Shown here: one piece after another, positions 1 through 14,200 of the stretch
Layout: each line of letters opens with the position of its first letter
Numbering within the stretch: position 1 is the stretch's first letter
Origin: Plutella xylostella
Taxonomy: Eukaryota; Arthropoda; Insecta; Lepidoptera; Plutellidae
Reading direction: 5' to 3'
Length of the DNA: 64,000 nucleotides
Assembly: GCF_932276165.1 (NCBI RefSeq)
Contig: NC_064009.1
Span: 3,162,001 to 3,226,000 of the forward strand
Position numbers and translations under genes: made by a program
The notes under the pieces: model-generated
The model's database searches: none
Told to the model about the DNA's origin: nothing
Seen by the model: only the letters and a program-made list of their open reading frames with translations

Positions 1-664
1 TCGATGTTCTTTCTGAAACAATAACTACGGATACAACTTTTCCAACTAATAAACAACATGGCACATTAAATTATTAATAATATTCTACCGAATAAGTTAT
101 ATTTTATGTTGATGCCAATCGAGTTTTAGGGACTGTCACATATTCTGCTTGGCTCTACCTCAAGACTTCAACAAGTGCATCTTCTGATGCTATTGCGACT
201 TACTAAAAATGGATTGCTAGATAGACATATATATAATCACACAAAAATCGTATAACACCCCTTTTTGGTCGAGGTTTCAAATCGTCACATCAGAATTCCC
301 CACTGAATCTCTCACGTCAGTTTGCAGACCATTCGACGGCAAACGAGCGAAATGGAATTACAAAGCGGTATCGGTTACCAAGTGAAATCAGATCAGAACA
401 GGCTTACCAATGCTTATTACCGATGTTTGGTTTCATGTTAAGTGCTTCCAGGTAAGACTGTTGGATTCAATTATTATTTATTTAATACAAAGGCTCTAAA
501 TCTATTAATGTCATAAAATATGATTATGTTTGAACTCTATATTCTCATCTTCTATCCTTGTGGGATCTGTGCTCTTCAAAACAAAATTTAATATTAGGTT
601 TGCCTGAAGTTGGTAATATATTTACGTCGTCGTTTATAATATCACACTTACTTACAGTCAAGAT
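1..664. other. intergenic, no gene recognised
   Basis: AT-rich sequence without a convincing open frame or recognised repeat. It ends at an ATTT-rich stretch that looks like the tail of the retrotransposon fragment next to it. Confidence 0.5.
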
Positions 665-1928
665 TTATTTATTTATTTTATTTATTTATTTATTTTATAA
701 AACTTTACTATCATTACAGAGTAACCTAATTCGATAGCAAGCTCAATTTATTATAATTATAATTAATTTTAACAATGGCAAATCACATACACAATAATAC
801 AATAAAAATTACATGTAATCAATAAAATAAATCTAAAATCAACATAAAAGCAATTTTCACACAAACATTTCATTACATATTATAAAAATTATTTTTCCTT
901 AATTTATCATTGTAGCATAAAGCCGACTGTGCAGTTTTAGTAAATTCGTTCAGAGAACAACAAAATATGTCAACTGTCTCTGAGATACAGTTGAGAACGC
1001 GGAGGGCGCGGGTGAAAGGGGCGTCCCGCAGCAGGTTGGTGCGCGCGCGCGGCACGGCCAGCAGCCCCGCGCGCCGCCGCCGCCCCACCATGCGGTCCGG
1101 CACGTTCAGACTCACCATGCGGAGCACCCCTGGGTTGCACTGCGTACCTCGCAACAACTGCATAACGTACGTGGCTAGTGCAAGCTCCCTTCTAACCTCC
1201 AGTTGGGTGTACCCGACCATGCCCAAGACGAACAAGGTAGGGTACATGAGGGGATAAAATGGATATACCCCGTACATTTTTAAATAGATGGCTCTAACAA
1301 ATTTATTTTGTATACGCTCCAACATAAGTCTATATTTTTCCTCATGTGGGCTCCAGATGACTGAGTTACATTCAAGATGACTTTTAACAATTGCCTCGTA
1401 CAGAGCCCGAATGGCTGTGATGTTAGTAAAATTATACGATTGACGCATTATAAAGCCAAGGTGTCTAAAAGCTTTTTTACACACGCTTCTAATGTGATCG
1501 CGAAATGATAAGTCGGCGGAGAATCGAATGCCGAGGTCACGCACCTCCGTAACGCGCTGCATAGTGACTCCATCCACACGGTAATCATAGTGATGCGGCG
1601 ATTGCCTACGGCTAAAAGAGATGACCTGACACTTGGTTACATTAAAAAAGAGCTGGTTTGCGTTACTCCAGGCCACTACCCTATCAATGTCAGCCTGCAG
1701 TTCGAGACAGTCTGACTCTTCCCTAATTTCTTTTACAAGTTTAAGGTCATCAGCGAAAAGTAGGCAGATCGAGTTAGCTACTTCTTGCGGCAGATCATTT
1801 ATCATAATGATAAATTCTAAAGGCCCTAGGTTACTGCCTTGACTTGATTGACTTGATTGCCTGCAGCAGTGTATTATGTTGTTTGTATTCTTGTACTTTT
1901 TAGAAACAACGGTGGAGTTTGCGAGCAA
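665..1928 (-). mobile_element. 5'-truncated non-LTR retrotransposon (Jockey-like)
   Basis: A minus-strand LINE fragment. It keeps the C-terminal half of a reverse transcriptase and about 200 bp of AT-rich 3' UTR, and ends at its low-coordinate side in a run of TTTA/ATTT units near 665-700, which is the expected simple-repeat tail for the minus strand. The 5' part of the reverse transcriptase and any ORF1 or endonuclease are missing, which is normal 5' truncation. Homology is clear from about 1840 downward; the outer 5' boundary is uncertain. Confidence 0.8.
873..1928 (-). pseudogene. reverse transcriptase C-terminal fragment
   Basis: An uninterrupted frame of about 350 codons. The first 30 or so residues look like flanking sequence; then comes QGSNLGPL followed by IMINDLP, and the catalytic box FADDLKLV about 60 residues in. 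After this come thumb-like and C-terminal segments typical of Jockey/R1-type ORF2 (RDLGIRFSADLSFRDHI, and WSPHEEKYRLMLERIQNKF). The endonuclease and fingers regions are absent, so the protein cannot work alone. The frame has no stops, which suggests a fairly recent insertion. The clade is inferred from motif style only; a CR1 or R1 relative is possible. Confidence 0.8.
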
Positions 1929-2904
1929 ACTTGTATCCCGAAGTTATCCATTGAATTTCATACTCCTCCGTCTTTAAATCTTCATTTCTCGTATTTTGGC
2001 CTTGTTTAAATATGTATATTGGACAAATGAAAGCGGGTGGCGTGGAATAGTGCTTAAATAAATATAGTCCAAGGATAGTGGGCTTGCTCTTGTGCTGTCG
2101 GGTTAAATCTGTTTGCACTCGTAAACTGGCGGCCATATAACTTGGTGAGAACTATAAAATATTAATCCTTGTACGTGTGGGGTTTTGGAGTTTTATGCGT
2201 TTTGTGTGTAAATTTTAATAAAAAAAATTACTCACATAAATATGAGTGCGGTAATTTATATAAAGTATAGTACTTAAGTAGTTTAATTATGTATATATAA
2301 TGTACCAAATCTGAAAATGCATCGGCGGATGTTTTTGACGGTTCACGTTTGACTTTTAACTTTTATTTATTCTTATCTCGTGTATTAAACAAAACAGTCT
2401 AACTACAAAAAAGTTAAGCAGCCATCCCCGCAGCCACCCTTTGGATGGGTGAACACCTGCTCACCTGCAGCTCGATCAGCTCCAGCACATTGTCCTGTAC
2501 CCTATAATTTTAGGAATACAATTCAATGTTAAAATTAGGCTGATGTTTTGGAAGTCGATTTAAACTGTAATTAGAATTTTAATAGGCCTCTTTCGACGGA
2601 TATTCAGTATTTTATGAAAATGTACATTTTGGGATCGCGTTCATGTTGACGGAATTAAAACGAGGGTAGCCAGCTATTTAGTATTTAACATTTCAAAGGG
2701 ATTTATGTATTAGGTTCCTGAATGATTAATTACTCGACCAAACAGCTGGTAAAACTAGACATCAATTATTATAATAATCATGAAAGCTGAAGTCTGAATT
2801 AATATAGGAACATTACATAATACAGAGTGTCGCAAAAGAGGTATACTAAGCCGATAGAGGATGACTATCAGGGGGTCATTATGATTATTCGTACTTTTAT
2901 TCTA
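1929..2904. other. intergenic, no gene recognised
   Basis: AT-rich DNA. No open frame with recognisable protein similarity, no RNA gene and no clear repeat family were seen. Confidence 0.45.
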
Positions 2905-3129
2905 TACTAGCTGTTCCCGCGCGCTTCGCTTCGCCTTAAAAAGTTTTCCCGTGGGAATTCCGGGATAAAAAGTAGCCTATGTTCTTTCCCATGGTCTAGA
3001 CCGTATGACGTAGACCGTATACCAAATTTCATTCAAATCCGTTCAGTAGTTTTGGCGTGAAAGAGTAACAGACAGACAGACAGACAGACAGACACAGTTA
3101 CTTTCGCATTTATAATATTAGTTAGGATT
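2905..3129 (+). repeat. RTE-like lepidopteran dispersed repeat
   Basis: It starts at ACTAGCTGTTCCCGCGCGCT, contains the segments TAGCCTATGTTCTTTCCC, CCAAATTTCATTCAAATCCG and GCGTGAAAGAGTAACAGACA, a short (GACA)n microsatellite, and ends in TTTCGCATTTATAATATTAG. This is one of the commonest short retrotransposon-type repeats in lepidopteran introns. A second copy lies on the minus strand at 29309-29476. It is non-coding; the RTE assignment is from memory of the family. Confidence 0.75.
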
Positions 3130-4085
3130 TCAAAATCCCATAGTAAAAAAGCACGTGACCAACACAGTTTCTACGGAGATGCAAAATTATATTTGCGATG
3201 TTTTAAAAGTCGTATAGTTGCTGAGAATGATATTGATTACCCCTGTATAATAAATACCAAATTTAAGTTTTTTTTTTTAAGTTGTTCTTCTAGATAAAAA
3301 CTTAAACAATAAAAGAAATCAAACTTAATTTAAAAGGTGTTTGTCGGCTAGATCACTGATAAAATGCGGCCTAGTATTTTGATCAGACACAATCGGTAAA
3401 AAAGGGATGTAACGTGATTTATCCAGCCAACCCAATACCTACTACGTACATAAGTATATCACAGGTACTCGCAAGTGGGTTCCGTAAGTTCATGCTATCG
3501 TATACGGTTTCCTCTTCGTACATTTAATGATAATTTACATTATTAACCACTTCAGCGAAGATATTGCTAGAAAACTATAAATGGAAAGTGCCTCACTTTA
3601 TTACGCTGTATAAATATTTATGTGCCTTCAATCCGGCTGCGGCTTGATTAAACTGTGACAGTTGAAAATCATTAAAAATCAGTTGAACAGTTCGAAACTA
3701 TTTCAGATTTATTACTATGCATACCGGGCCGGTATTACCGGCTTACTAGACATACAGAATGAACTTAGTGTTTAGAAAAAAAGAAACCCATAGAAACATC
3801 AAATCACACTAAACCTCTATCCAACCCCGATAGCCTGACACCCATGTCCCTGCAATAAAACACGCAATAGCATTATTATTACGGATCCCTAAATCGGAAA
3901 GAAAAGTCCAGAAGTTCGAATGGCATTTCGGTCGATTGCGCGCGTTCACTCGATTTGGCCGAAACGAGTCATTCTTCGGAGATCTTCCGCGAACATCGCT
4001 AGTTATGACCTACATGAACGTAGCCACCTACTTCCATTTCTTAGGGTAGGTTTGGGAAGGTTACGTAATGTATAAAGTTTGTTGG

Positions 4086-4207
4086 TGTAGGCCTCTCCCA
4101 AAGCACGCCACTGGATGCAGTATAGAGCTATCCGCATCCCATCATTACCAGCCACCTTTCGCAAGTCGTCATCTCAACTAGCCGGGGGCGTCCTACACTA
4201 CGTTTGA
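4086..4207. repeat. SINE-like dispersed repeat fragment
   Basis: Contains GGCCTCTCCCAAAGCACGCC, then CAGCCACCTTTCGCAAGTCG and TAGCCGGGGGCGTCCTACAC. Parts of the same family recur at 8699-8768, 9131-9235 and 26545-26612. It is a known type of short lepidopteran interspersed repeat; the boundaries are approximate. Confidence 0.6.
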
Positions 4208-5970
4208 CTTGCTAAGCTATAATTAGGTACATAAGTAAATGAAGTTAATGAAAACTAAAAAAAACAACTCAGTCACCCAAAGAAAAAGCTTTAAAAATCT
4301 CCAAAGATTACAAAGAAAACTGTCGTTGACATTACACGGCACGGCGGCATTCAGCGGCCATATTGTCATTACGTGGTCGTCGGGAGAAATGGAAGGAGGC
4401 TAGACGTCGTCATTGCAGCCATTGTGGCCTCTTTTGTGAGACAATATTTGTACCGTCTCGCGCTCCCGAGGACTGCAGCGGAGCAATATGACGCCGAGTT
4501 ATTGGTTGGCGAGATGTTCTTATTTTGAAATTTGGTGCACGATGTCAAAGGTAGTAACGGCCATTATTACCGTTCAAAGTGTATGACAACCGTGAGTGAA
4601 CCAGGTCCTATTCAAACCTGATTCTTACGGAAAATTATGAAATGATTATATTAATATTTTTAGTAAACTACATTATTTGTTTTTATTACATGTATTGGTA
4701 TTTTTAGGTCTTTTATTCAATAAAAATGGCGTTTGAAGTATTACCTATGCAAACAGCCCAACCACACATTTGCTCAACTCAAAATGCGACATCAATCATT
4801 CTTAATTTCATCCACGATAGACCAAATTGCCACCACTTAATTTGTCACTGTTGCAAAATTGAGTGGGAGATTATTGGGCAATTGCGATGATGCATCGCTC
4901 CTGACCACCAGGTAAATGCATAAAAAAAGAGAGCCCTACGACAACGATACCACAGTTTGTGTTTGTAATGTTTTGAATAGACTGATTGAAGACACTGCCG
5001 TATTTTCTTCATTTAATTAGCTACCAATTCTTTATCTTCCCAGAACAGTATAAGTATAGGGTGCTTGAAATCAGAAGGCTTGAGGTTTTCAGATGAAGAC
5101 ATCGTCCTAACAGAATGCGAACTACGCAGTATTTGTGTGGAAAAATATACTTTGATGAAAATTCGTTCCGATGCCTACGCCTACGATAGTGTATATTTCT
5201 GCTCGTGTCAAGTATCCAATTACGAACGGGAGAAATACACGCGCATGAAACAGATGAGATCAGTGAGCGCGAGTGTAGAAGTCGACCCACAGAGTGCCCA
5301 GAAGGGTTACTCTATACTGAGGCAAAACGAACGAACGAGAGCAGTTGTCATGACATCGGCACGTTTAATACAACGAGATAGAGTCGTGGCTCGCGCAGCA
5401 GCGCTCCAAAACTTAGTTTTTCGAAATATAGAGTGACCCCCTGCGCCCGTATTACCAGTTAACCATAGAACATTTTTATCTTGTACAGGTAGAGTATTGA
5501 TGGTACTTCCCCTCCATGTGGCATCGCCGATGTCCCAAATACAAATATAAGTACAATATTTGTTGTGACTTATATACATAGGTATTATTAATCTGTGCCA
5601 AAACGAGGTGTAGCAAACATGGTATGGTGTCGGTAAGATTTTAAAAAATCCATGCTAATTTCAGCTACGCTACGTAATCAGGACGCTGGTTTAATCTCAT
5701 TCGGCTGCGTTCATGTAGACGCTAATGCGAGCCAACAAGCACACTGAGGCACCTTTGTTGCACGGGTCTCGTGTTAAATTAAATAGCATTGGGTTAAAAA
5801 ACGTTGGGTAGTTGCATTGAATTTAAAATAGATTTTGAACAAAAGTGCAATCTTTGATATAGGTGTTTATGAACTGATAATGGTTTTCCGTCTATTTTCA
5901 GTTTTTAGATAATCTAGCGTAGGTATAAGGTACCAAACATGCTGTAATTATTATTATTTATTAAATTGTG

Positions 5971-6014
5971 TGTACTGTAATATCATAATGTCACATTTAT
6001 GATATTACAGTACA
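5971..6014. repeat. perfect inverted repeat, 18-bp arms
   Basis: The left arm TGTACTGTAATATCATAA and its exact reverse complement are separated by 8 bases (TGTCACAT). It could be a tiny foldback element, a structured RNA or a scar of a palindromic transposon. No poly-T or gene context favours a terminator. Confidence 0.7.
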
Positions 6015-6475
6015 TTTATGTAAGTATAAAACATACATTTATAAGTACCAAAATAATGCATCAATATTTTATATCATATTTATTTTCCGCAGTTGGTATA
6101 ATCATTGAGCCATTTCCCGACAGAATCGCCAATCACCATTTCGATAAATTCGCGAGCGTTATTTCTTGATGCGTAAAAAATGTCTCGCATTTAAACCAGT
6201 ATTTCATCAGGCTCCGATTTATTAACATTTACGATACAATACATGCGCTCTACGTATTTTATTGTACTCGTATTACCTAACAAACATGTTACCGAACATT
6301 ACATCTCTGAACCTTTGCCTCATTTCTCATATGACTCATTCTACGACCATTTTTGTGTATAATCAAAGGACTCATTATATGAGCCATCGGAGACAAATAA
6401 AATGTCGACTCTCCGTAAATCAGGAGACAGTTTCATGCCTCCCCTCTGGGACAGTTGACGGTATAACCATAGGTA

Positions 6476-6692
6476 CAGTGCCACAAACTAATCTGTTCCG
6501 GTGAGAGCTCACGTAAATGCCTAATATTTCTTAATTCTATAAGATTTTAAGTTTGCAAGTAGTGGTAATTCGCTCTTGTGGTTTTAATAAACCCATCTAA
6601 TCTATATCAATATAATTATAATTCATTAGTAAGTAATGAGATATGGATCAATTTAGTTCGCTATCGCCGGAACAGATAAGTTTGTCGCACTG
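6476..6692 (+). mobile_element. MITE family A, copy 1
   Basis: A 217-bp non-coding element with terminal inverted repeats: left CAGTGCCACAAACTAATCTG, right end reading CAGTGCGACAAACTTATCTG on the other strand, both followed by TTCCGG. Flanking TA dinucleotides suggest a Tc1/mariner-type TA target duplication. The same element occurs inverted at 40762-40974, with matching interior segments such as ATAGATTAGATGGGTTTA (there on the plus strand). Confidence 0.75.
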
Positions 6693-7055
6693 TACTTATA
6701 TGTATTTTATATCTACATTTTTATTTATATACTGGTTGTCATTTTTTTGAGTGTCTCACCTGAATATAGGTCTGTCTGTTGTATTGTTGTCGGTTGTACG
6801 CGAAACCCATTGTAAAGTTCTGCACTATTTTTAGGTTTTGTCATTCTCCAACTCCACGTATATAGCCTTGGGTTTTGTTTTTCTGAATATCGCGTAGATA
6901 CTATATGACTATATGAGCATATATGTATTATAATACTCTATGCTTAGAATCGCATAGAGGACTGGAACATTAATACACAACATACGATTTTATAAAAATA
7001 GGTCAGTAGATACGTATAGTATGTGACGTAGAAACATAATAACATAGATGTCTTA

Positions 7056-7201
7056 CCCCCTTATTCATAAAAGAGTTATAGGACGCTTTAGCTTTTGAAC
7101 TGTTTTGTCCCTCTCTGTCAAAGAACAAATTGTGCTCTATTTAAGAGTGACCAAACAGTTCAAAAGCTAAAGCGTCCTATAACTTTTTATGAATAAGGGG
7201 G
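7056..7201. mobile_element. foldback MITE with TTA target duplication
   Basis: Nearly the whole element is one inverted repeat. The left arm begins CCCCCTTATTCATAAAA and continues through TTATAGGACGCTTTAGC to GAACTG; the right arm is its reverse complement and ends TTATGAATAAGGGGG. Both ends are flanked by TTA (7053-7055, 7202-7204). There is no coding capacity. Confidence 0.8.
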
Positions 7202-8258
7202 TTAAAATATAGTTAAACAAACGTTCCTATTGTAATTTAAAAACTTATCTACATAGTTCATTAGTTCTCTAATGCCTATATATACAAATATGCCTATGTA
7301 TATTATACCTAATAGAGTTTTGTTGAGTTTTCCACTGTCATTATCATTCCCAGGATGAAATGAGATCCCTAGTAGGTAAGTATATAAGTATGTATATAGC
7401 TACCGTGTGGCGGCGTACTCGATTGGAACTATTGTGGAAATGTCGCTAAATAGGGCGCACCGTTTATGCCAACTAAATGGACCTCGGTATTTGCTTACGA
7501 TGTGTATTTACACAGAGGCCTGATTCCGAGAAGGTAGAAATATTGTTTTCTACCGGTATTTAGAGTTTTATGAAATACTTACGTAGGTAGGTATACTACA
7601 AGACAGGTAGGTAGGTATATTAGTACCTACCTACTTATCAAAATCACCAAACACCATACATAGGTAATAAAGAGAATGTTCGTGAAATTTGACTCTTTTA
7701 AATTATATAAATAGTACTATTGCTTTGTATGGTATAGCTTTACATTTCAGTAAAGCTAAAGAGCTTTATTTCTATTTTTAGGAACTTACATATTTATTCT
7801 ATTTATCTATCTATTTTCGAATGTCCGATACTTATATTCTGACGCGGCGTTTCACTCGAAAGAAAACGCATCAGTGACCGTTAGAAACTCGAAGAGAGAT
7901 TCTTTATGCAAAGAGGCTTTCAGAAACAGTGCATCTATCTTTGGTAAGACAGGAAATACCTAGTAAGTAATAGGTACTTAGAATTTAGTTGGCTAGATGC
8001 TAGAAAATCTTTATGTGGTTCAGAACACAAACAGTCTGAATAAAAATAGGTCACGGAACCTACAAAATTTTCAATTACTAAGTAAAGCTAATTCTATCTT
8101 CCTCAAAAAATACTAATTAGGTATTACCACCTTGTCCGATCGGAGGCGGCCTGTCCATCTCGCGGGCGGAATAAAACAATGCCTCCCTGAATGCCTGCAC
8201 TGTTGCATATATCATGCGTGAGTTCGTAATTAACGTTCTGTCTGTCTGTTTGTTGCAG

Positions 8259-11200
8259 CCCAGTCGTGTGCGGACGCCAAGCAGGTGCTGTTCCGCGGCC
8301 ACTGCTACCTGTTCACCAGCCACCCGCGCGCCTCCTGGGCCACCGCCAAGCAGGTATACTGGCAGAAACACCACTATAAATAGTGACACATCATTAAGGG
8401 CCTGTTTCACAATATCTGAATAATGGCTTCCTATGGGATAAAAGTCATGCAGCCACTGTCTAAAACATAATAACAGAGAGTGACAGCATGTATTTTATCC
8501 CACAGGTAACCATTATCCAGACATTGTGAAACAGGCCCTTACTATCATTATTGTTAGGAAATGAGCGTCCTAGCGTGACCCTCTCTGGGAAGACAGCGTC
8601 GGAGCATGTCTCGTATCAGAATGGCTCCGTTTCACGATTATTAACAAATTCGTGCTTATATGAAGGAGTTTATTATCTGCCCATAATAGTCCATTGCCAG
8701 ATATAGGTCTCTCCCAAGGAGCGCCATAACACTATGTATCATCATCGGCCTTCCTCATGCTCATTTTAAAATAACTCGTACTCATCAGCTTTCCACTCAT
8801 CGGTAACACAATTTCATGCATTTTGAAATTAACTGTACATTTTCTGTTTTATATGCAAACTCGGTATTACATTATTAAAATTAAAGCTACGTCCAGATAC
8901 AAAATTGGATGTAATAAACAGTTGTTTCTGTTGTTAAACATTGTTGGAAAATGCATCGCTGAGTTTCAACAAATAATACGTTCATCAGTTGGATGAAACG
9001 TTATTGCTGTTGTTTAATATATTAATTTTTTTGTTTGATATTTGGAATGTTATTTATGATGCATAAATACAATTACACATCAAACGTAAAGTTTAACTAA
9101 AATTCTAGTATATGGACTGCTATTAAATCAAAATACCTCAATGGATGTGCTCCGAAGCTTGCCGCATCCAAACCTTAGCATCCACCTTTTGCAAGTTTAT
9201 ATCGTAACAAGGCTACCGTCCTATCATTCTCATCATTCATTAGATTCAATCTCGTTTGCAGAAACGCGCCTGCCATAATAAAACGTAGGTAATTAGCGTC
9301 TTTGTTACAAAAATATCTAAACAACAGTGAAGATTGATTATCGCTATGATGTATATTTTATTCATAGCCCATGGTAAATAGGGCTGAATGGAAAGGTCAT
9401 CAATTTTAATAAGCCACAGGCCACTGCTCTGCCGCTCTGAATGAATGATGTTGGATGCGACACACAAACAGAAACTGATGGAAATAAATATAAGGTCGTG
9501 CTGAAAAACGACCATTATTTATTCTCCCAAACGGGGAAATATGTAGTGAAGCCGATAAATATTAAAGTTTTGTACGGACGCAACCACTACACATTTACAA
9601 CGCTATATATGTATAAAGCAGCTGTTAGGATGGTAAAACTAAAACGCTCCGTTCTGCAATGCATCAATATGCTAGTCGCGAAATTGTTTAAAAATAATGA
9701 CATGTTCTATATTTCGGAGGCCGTGGCTGTTGAATGTAGGTACCCCTGAAGTTTCAGCAGCAGATATTTCAGTCGTGATCATACAACACAACGCATACAA
9801 AATACCAAAATGTTTCTACAGTACAACGATGAAAAAATGCAATTTAAGTCAAACGTCTCGCATGTCAACCTGCTATTAAAGACTCCTTCCTTAATCAAGC
9901 CCAAACAAAGGAATATAAAAAGTTACATTTCGGTCGTTATTAAAATACTAAACAAAAGTTGCCTGTTATTATGAAAAAAGTAATTTCTTTTTTACAGACC
10001 CGAAGCTTTCGGGTCCCACGTAATGGAATGAAAATATTGTGGTAACGTTTAGAATCGGGATAAACTTTTATTTAGGTTAAATACTTTACTTCCGGCGACA
10101 CTTAAAACGTCAGCAAGGGCGGGAAACTTTCATTTGTTTTATTAAGTATTCTTTAAATAGAACGATATTCAAAAGAGGGCATATTGCTGTAGGTAACGCA
10201 CCTTGTGACAGATCTATTACTATTTACCTGATCTTCTTCTTATCGTGTCGGTGACAATCACAGGAACTACACACTAGAGTTTGCCACTATGCTATATTCA
10301 TACTGCACTACCTCAAAAAAAAACTGCTTAGCCAGTGTTTAAAACGAAATTTGACAGACTTTGTAGGCGTTTGACAGCGCTAAACACCTGTTAAATACTG
10401 TCTAAGTTTTTGTGGTAAGGCCCTTAGTGTTTACATTATTTGGTTTCAGTTACATGAACTCCTGCAATCTTCATGCATTTCGTACATTTTAAAATAATTT
10501 CTTTGCTTCAATTCCAGGTGTGCGAAGGTCTAAACATGCATCTAACCTCCGTGCATTCTGCCGAAGAGGAACGGTTCGTTTCAAGCGGCATCCGCCAATC
10601 CAGCGACTACAGCGCTGCGTCGGTCTACTGGCTGGGGGCGCGTTTAGCTGCGCAAAGCGCTGACAGCTTCCTCTGGGTGGACGGCAGCGCTGCGACCTAC
10701 CAGGGCTGGCCTCCGTACAATGACACAGAGGAGGTGGCTGATGCTACGGATGAACAGAAGTGCTTGGGTGTGCAGGTATGTTTAAATAAGATACCGTTAA
10801 TTTAAACTCCAGTGAAGTTACAGAGCTGCGGGTAACTTAAGCCCTAGTTTCACCAAACTCTGTTAGATCATAACAAGGGATTGTTGACTTTTTGACATAT
10901 GTATCTGTCAAGAATTTAATATTGATTTTATTTTGATGACGTATGTATAATTGATGACATTACAATGTAACAGGCGTGTTAATGATCTAACAGACTATGA
11001 AAATAGGCATAAGTTTAGTTTTAGAAGTGTCAAAATCGTATTATATTATACAGGAAAGAATTATGTAATGCCTCACATCAGAAGTCTACATCTAAAATGC
11101 ATAGCGTACCTAACAAAACACATCATTTATTTAAAAGTGATAATGAGGCCCCGCTTGGGCCTTGCTAGCCTCACCCTGGAACTTCTTTATTTAGCGGTAT

Positions 11201-14200
11201 TTTCATGCGGCATAATCTTCACTTCAGAGTTCAGTAACGACTAGCATATGTCCCCCAAAACAAACAAACTACAATTAGGTACATTTGACACAACCATAAT
11301 AATACCCCTCTAACATTCCAGTGGAAGTCATCACCGGTGCCGTCGCAGCCGAGCGGGCTGTACTGGGTGGCCCACAAGTGCACCACTACCGGGGGATACG
11401 TGTGCAAGCGCCGGCTCACGTCTGAGCACATTGTTACTAACCAGACCGTGGAGGGGAGCTCAGGTAATGAGGGCTTCTGGCATTGATTGGTTTAATATTT
11501 GCTTTGTGGTTTAATCAGTTGAATACCGTAGTGTTAGACACAATACAAATCTATTGTTTTGCGACTACCGGACGCAAAATGTTAACGTGACAAAATAAAA
11601 ATGAGGTAGCATCGCAATAACGCCCCCCGTATGCCCCTTTCAAACCAGGGCATTGTGAATGCACGAATGTTAACGAAGAGAATGACAAACATGCCGTACT
11701 TACCACAAAATATAATTTCATCCTACCCCACATAGTAAACCTTACCGAGCTAAGAATACCATTTACAATAACCGCACTGAATACCCAATACCTCGGCGAT
11801 TAACAAAACGCAATTTTCTTCCACAAACATCCGCGGCACAGAAAGTAAACAACTCTGGCAAGAACCACATAATCCAATTAATTATGAAAGTGGTCCGGTT
11901 AATCCCCGGTATTATTGGTCCGTGTCTTGTCGTGTCAGCGTGTAAGCCCGGTTTGTTCGGTTCCGAGAGACATATAGACGTGATTTCGGTGTAATTATCT
12001 ATCGGTATGGTTGATTAACAGATCTGATTTCGATTATTTATGTAGGGTCTGAGCGTATACATTATGTAAGTCCTTACAATATAATTAAACAGGATGTAGA
12101 GACTATATTATGAGACATCTAGGAGAGATTCGTGAAAAACACGATGCTTCCTATACACTTCCCCTACCTATACTTATTACCTACCTATGCTTCAAACATA
12201 AAAACAGGTAATGTGCTAAGATAACCGTACATTATACCTACCCGAGATTACAATAATTCCTCCTACACGGGTCATTTCGCCTGTATCGTATTGTAATTAT
12301 TTCGAACCTCATTTGCCGGGTAGGTGTATAAAGGAACATTAAGCTAACATCGGCATTAAATCTATGTCTGTCTCTTTCTGACCGTATACTGTGAAAGCAA
12401 GGGATTAGCTTAAAGTTCCTTTGTGCACTAATGTCAAATACAACAACGCAGTCTCGGGTATGGTAACAAACAAGCAAACAAGCGATTGTAATTTTAATGG
12501 AGCATAGTGGTTCTGTCAGAAGTTTGAGTTTTTAACAGCATGCGGATTTGATCACGCATGCGGAATTGCCCCGCATGCGTTCATACAAGTATTCATTGTA
12601 AAGCGAAGAATATGCACGCGTGAGACGCGGGAAAATGGCATGCCATCCCGCATGCGTGGTCAAATCCGCATGCTGTTAAAAATACCCTAACTCCTTTTTC
12701 CGTGACTACCTGATTCTCATTCTCACCTCTCCCTAGGCTCACTAACCAGCCCCAACTACCCGGCCGTGTACGACAACGACCTCGACTACTGGGTGCACGT
12801 GCGCGGTCCACCGGGCACGAGGCTGGTCTTCAGCTTCGATAAACTGGATCTGGAGCCGCAGAGGGATTGCCTGTATGATTATGTTGAGGTGAGATCAGAA
12901 ATTATAGAATAATACTCTTCATTTGCACCAAAAGGAAACAATACAAAACACATTTTATAAACTTAAAAAAAAAACAGTACCAAAAGGCGATGCGTTTGCC
13001 TGATCGTAGTCTTCAGTCTCCACATGAAAAGCTGTAATCAAAAGTTATTCGACAGAAGAATATTTCTGTAAAAAAAATTAAAACATTTAATTTAGATTTA
13101 AATTTTGATCAAAATATTTACGATTTTCGCTGATAATATTTTGATACGCGGTCAAAATAAGCAAGTCTCTTCCGTGAGTAATTTGGTGCTATTGTCGCTG
13201 AAACTTTTGAATTGTTCGTGAGTAGTTGTGAGTGTACTTTTATTAGGAGGTGTTAGCTGAAATATTTGTTGATTGTTTCCAGCTACGCGACGGCGCGGAC
13301 GGGCGGTCGCAGCGCTACTGCGGCTCCGTCGCCGCCGCGCGCTGGGTGGCCACCAGCAACCGAGCTGTACTGCACTTCCACTCCGATTACAAGTCAGTAC
13401 TTCTTTTGAAGCGTCCGTAGTCGAGCTAGCTTCAGTGATCGTAACTGATTAATGAACTTGAGCAACACATGACCGATTTCGGATGGCACTTTAGGCCGTG
13501 GTCTCATGGTTATGCCACCAGTGTTTTCCACAAGACCATCTTGAGGCGTTTGATCTACTGAAAATATATAGCTAAAGTGAATATGTAAATCAATCATAGG
13601 CAGGGTATAAACCGTGTTTACATGTATGTAAACACGGTTAGACTGTATAGTCTACAAATCTAATATGTTTAGGCTCCTGTATTATCGATAAAATATTTTC
13701 CAGCTATCTTCCACCAGCGACTCTTAGGGTCAAATGATTTTACTCGGGTACCTAGGTACCTAACGTTTAACAAATTTATCCGGTTCGTCCAAAGAAATTG
13801 AACATTACATTAATTACGAGGCACCTCATAATTCCATGGGTCCGTCAAAGACAAAACACCAATACCATGAATAATATTTAATTCTTCTGACAATCTGCAT
13901 TCCTTCCCCAGCACACAAAGCCTGGGGTTCTCCCTGACGTGGAAGGCCGTGTCGATGTCGGGCTGCCCCTCGCAGACGTTCACTTCCAAGGAGGGCGTCG
14001 TCAGCAGCCCCAATTACCCCGACTTCCTGCTGCCCGGCCTCGACTGTACCTTCGACATACTCGCGCCTGCTGGTAAGAGGTTACAGTAAGGATACAGATT
14101 AGTTTTAATTAAACTCTGAAAATTAAAAATATCTGGTATAGTTCAATGCACTAAACTTGTAAATTTTTTCCAAGTCAGTGTAGTTTCCTGACAAAAGAAA

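Larger units (their letters stand above)
3130..6475. other. intergenic, no gene recognised
   Basis: Apart from a SINE-like fragment (4086-4207) and a perfect hairpin (5971-6014) nothing was identified. 4320-4520 is relatively GC-rich and could be a promoter or untranslated exon, but no motif proves it. A 123-codon open frame at 5065-5436 resembles nothing known and was not called. Confidence 0.4.

Noticed and set aside
5065..5436. 123-codon open frame, plus strand
   Set aside because: No recognisable domain, odd composition and an overlapping opposite frame of similar quality; no splice or promoter context that supports a gene.
9441..9749. 102-codon open frame in the lectin-gene intron
   Set aside because: AT-driven composition, no similarity recognised, inside an intron whose flanking exons join perfectly without it.
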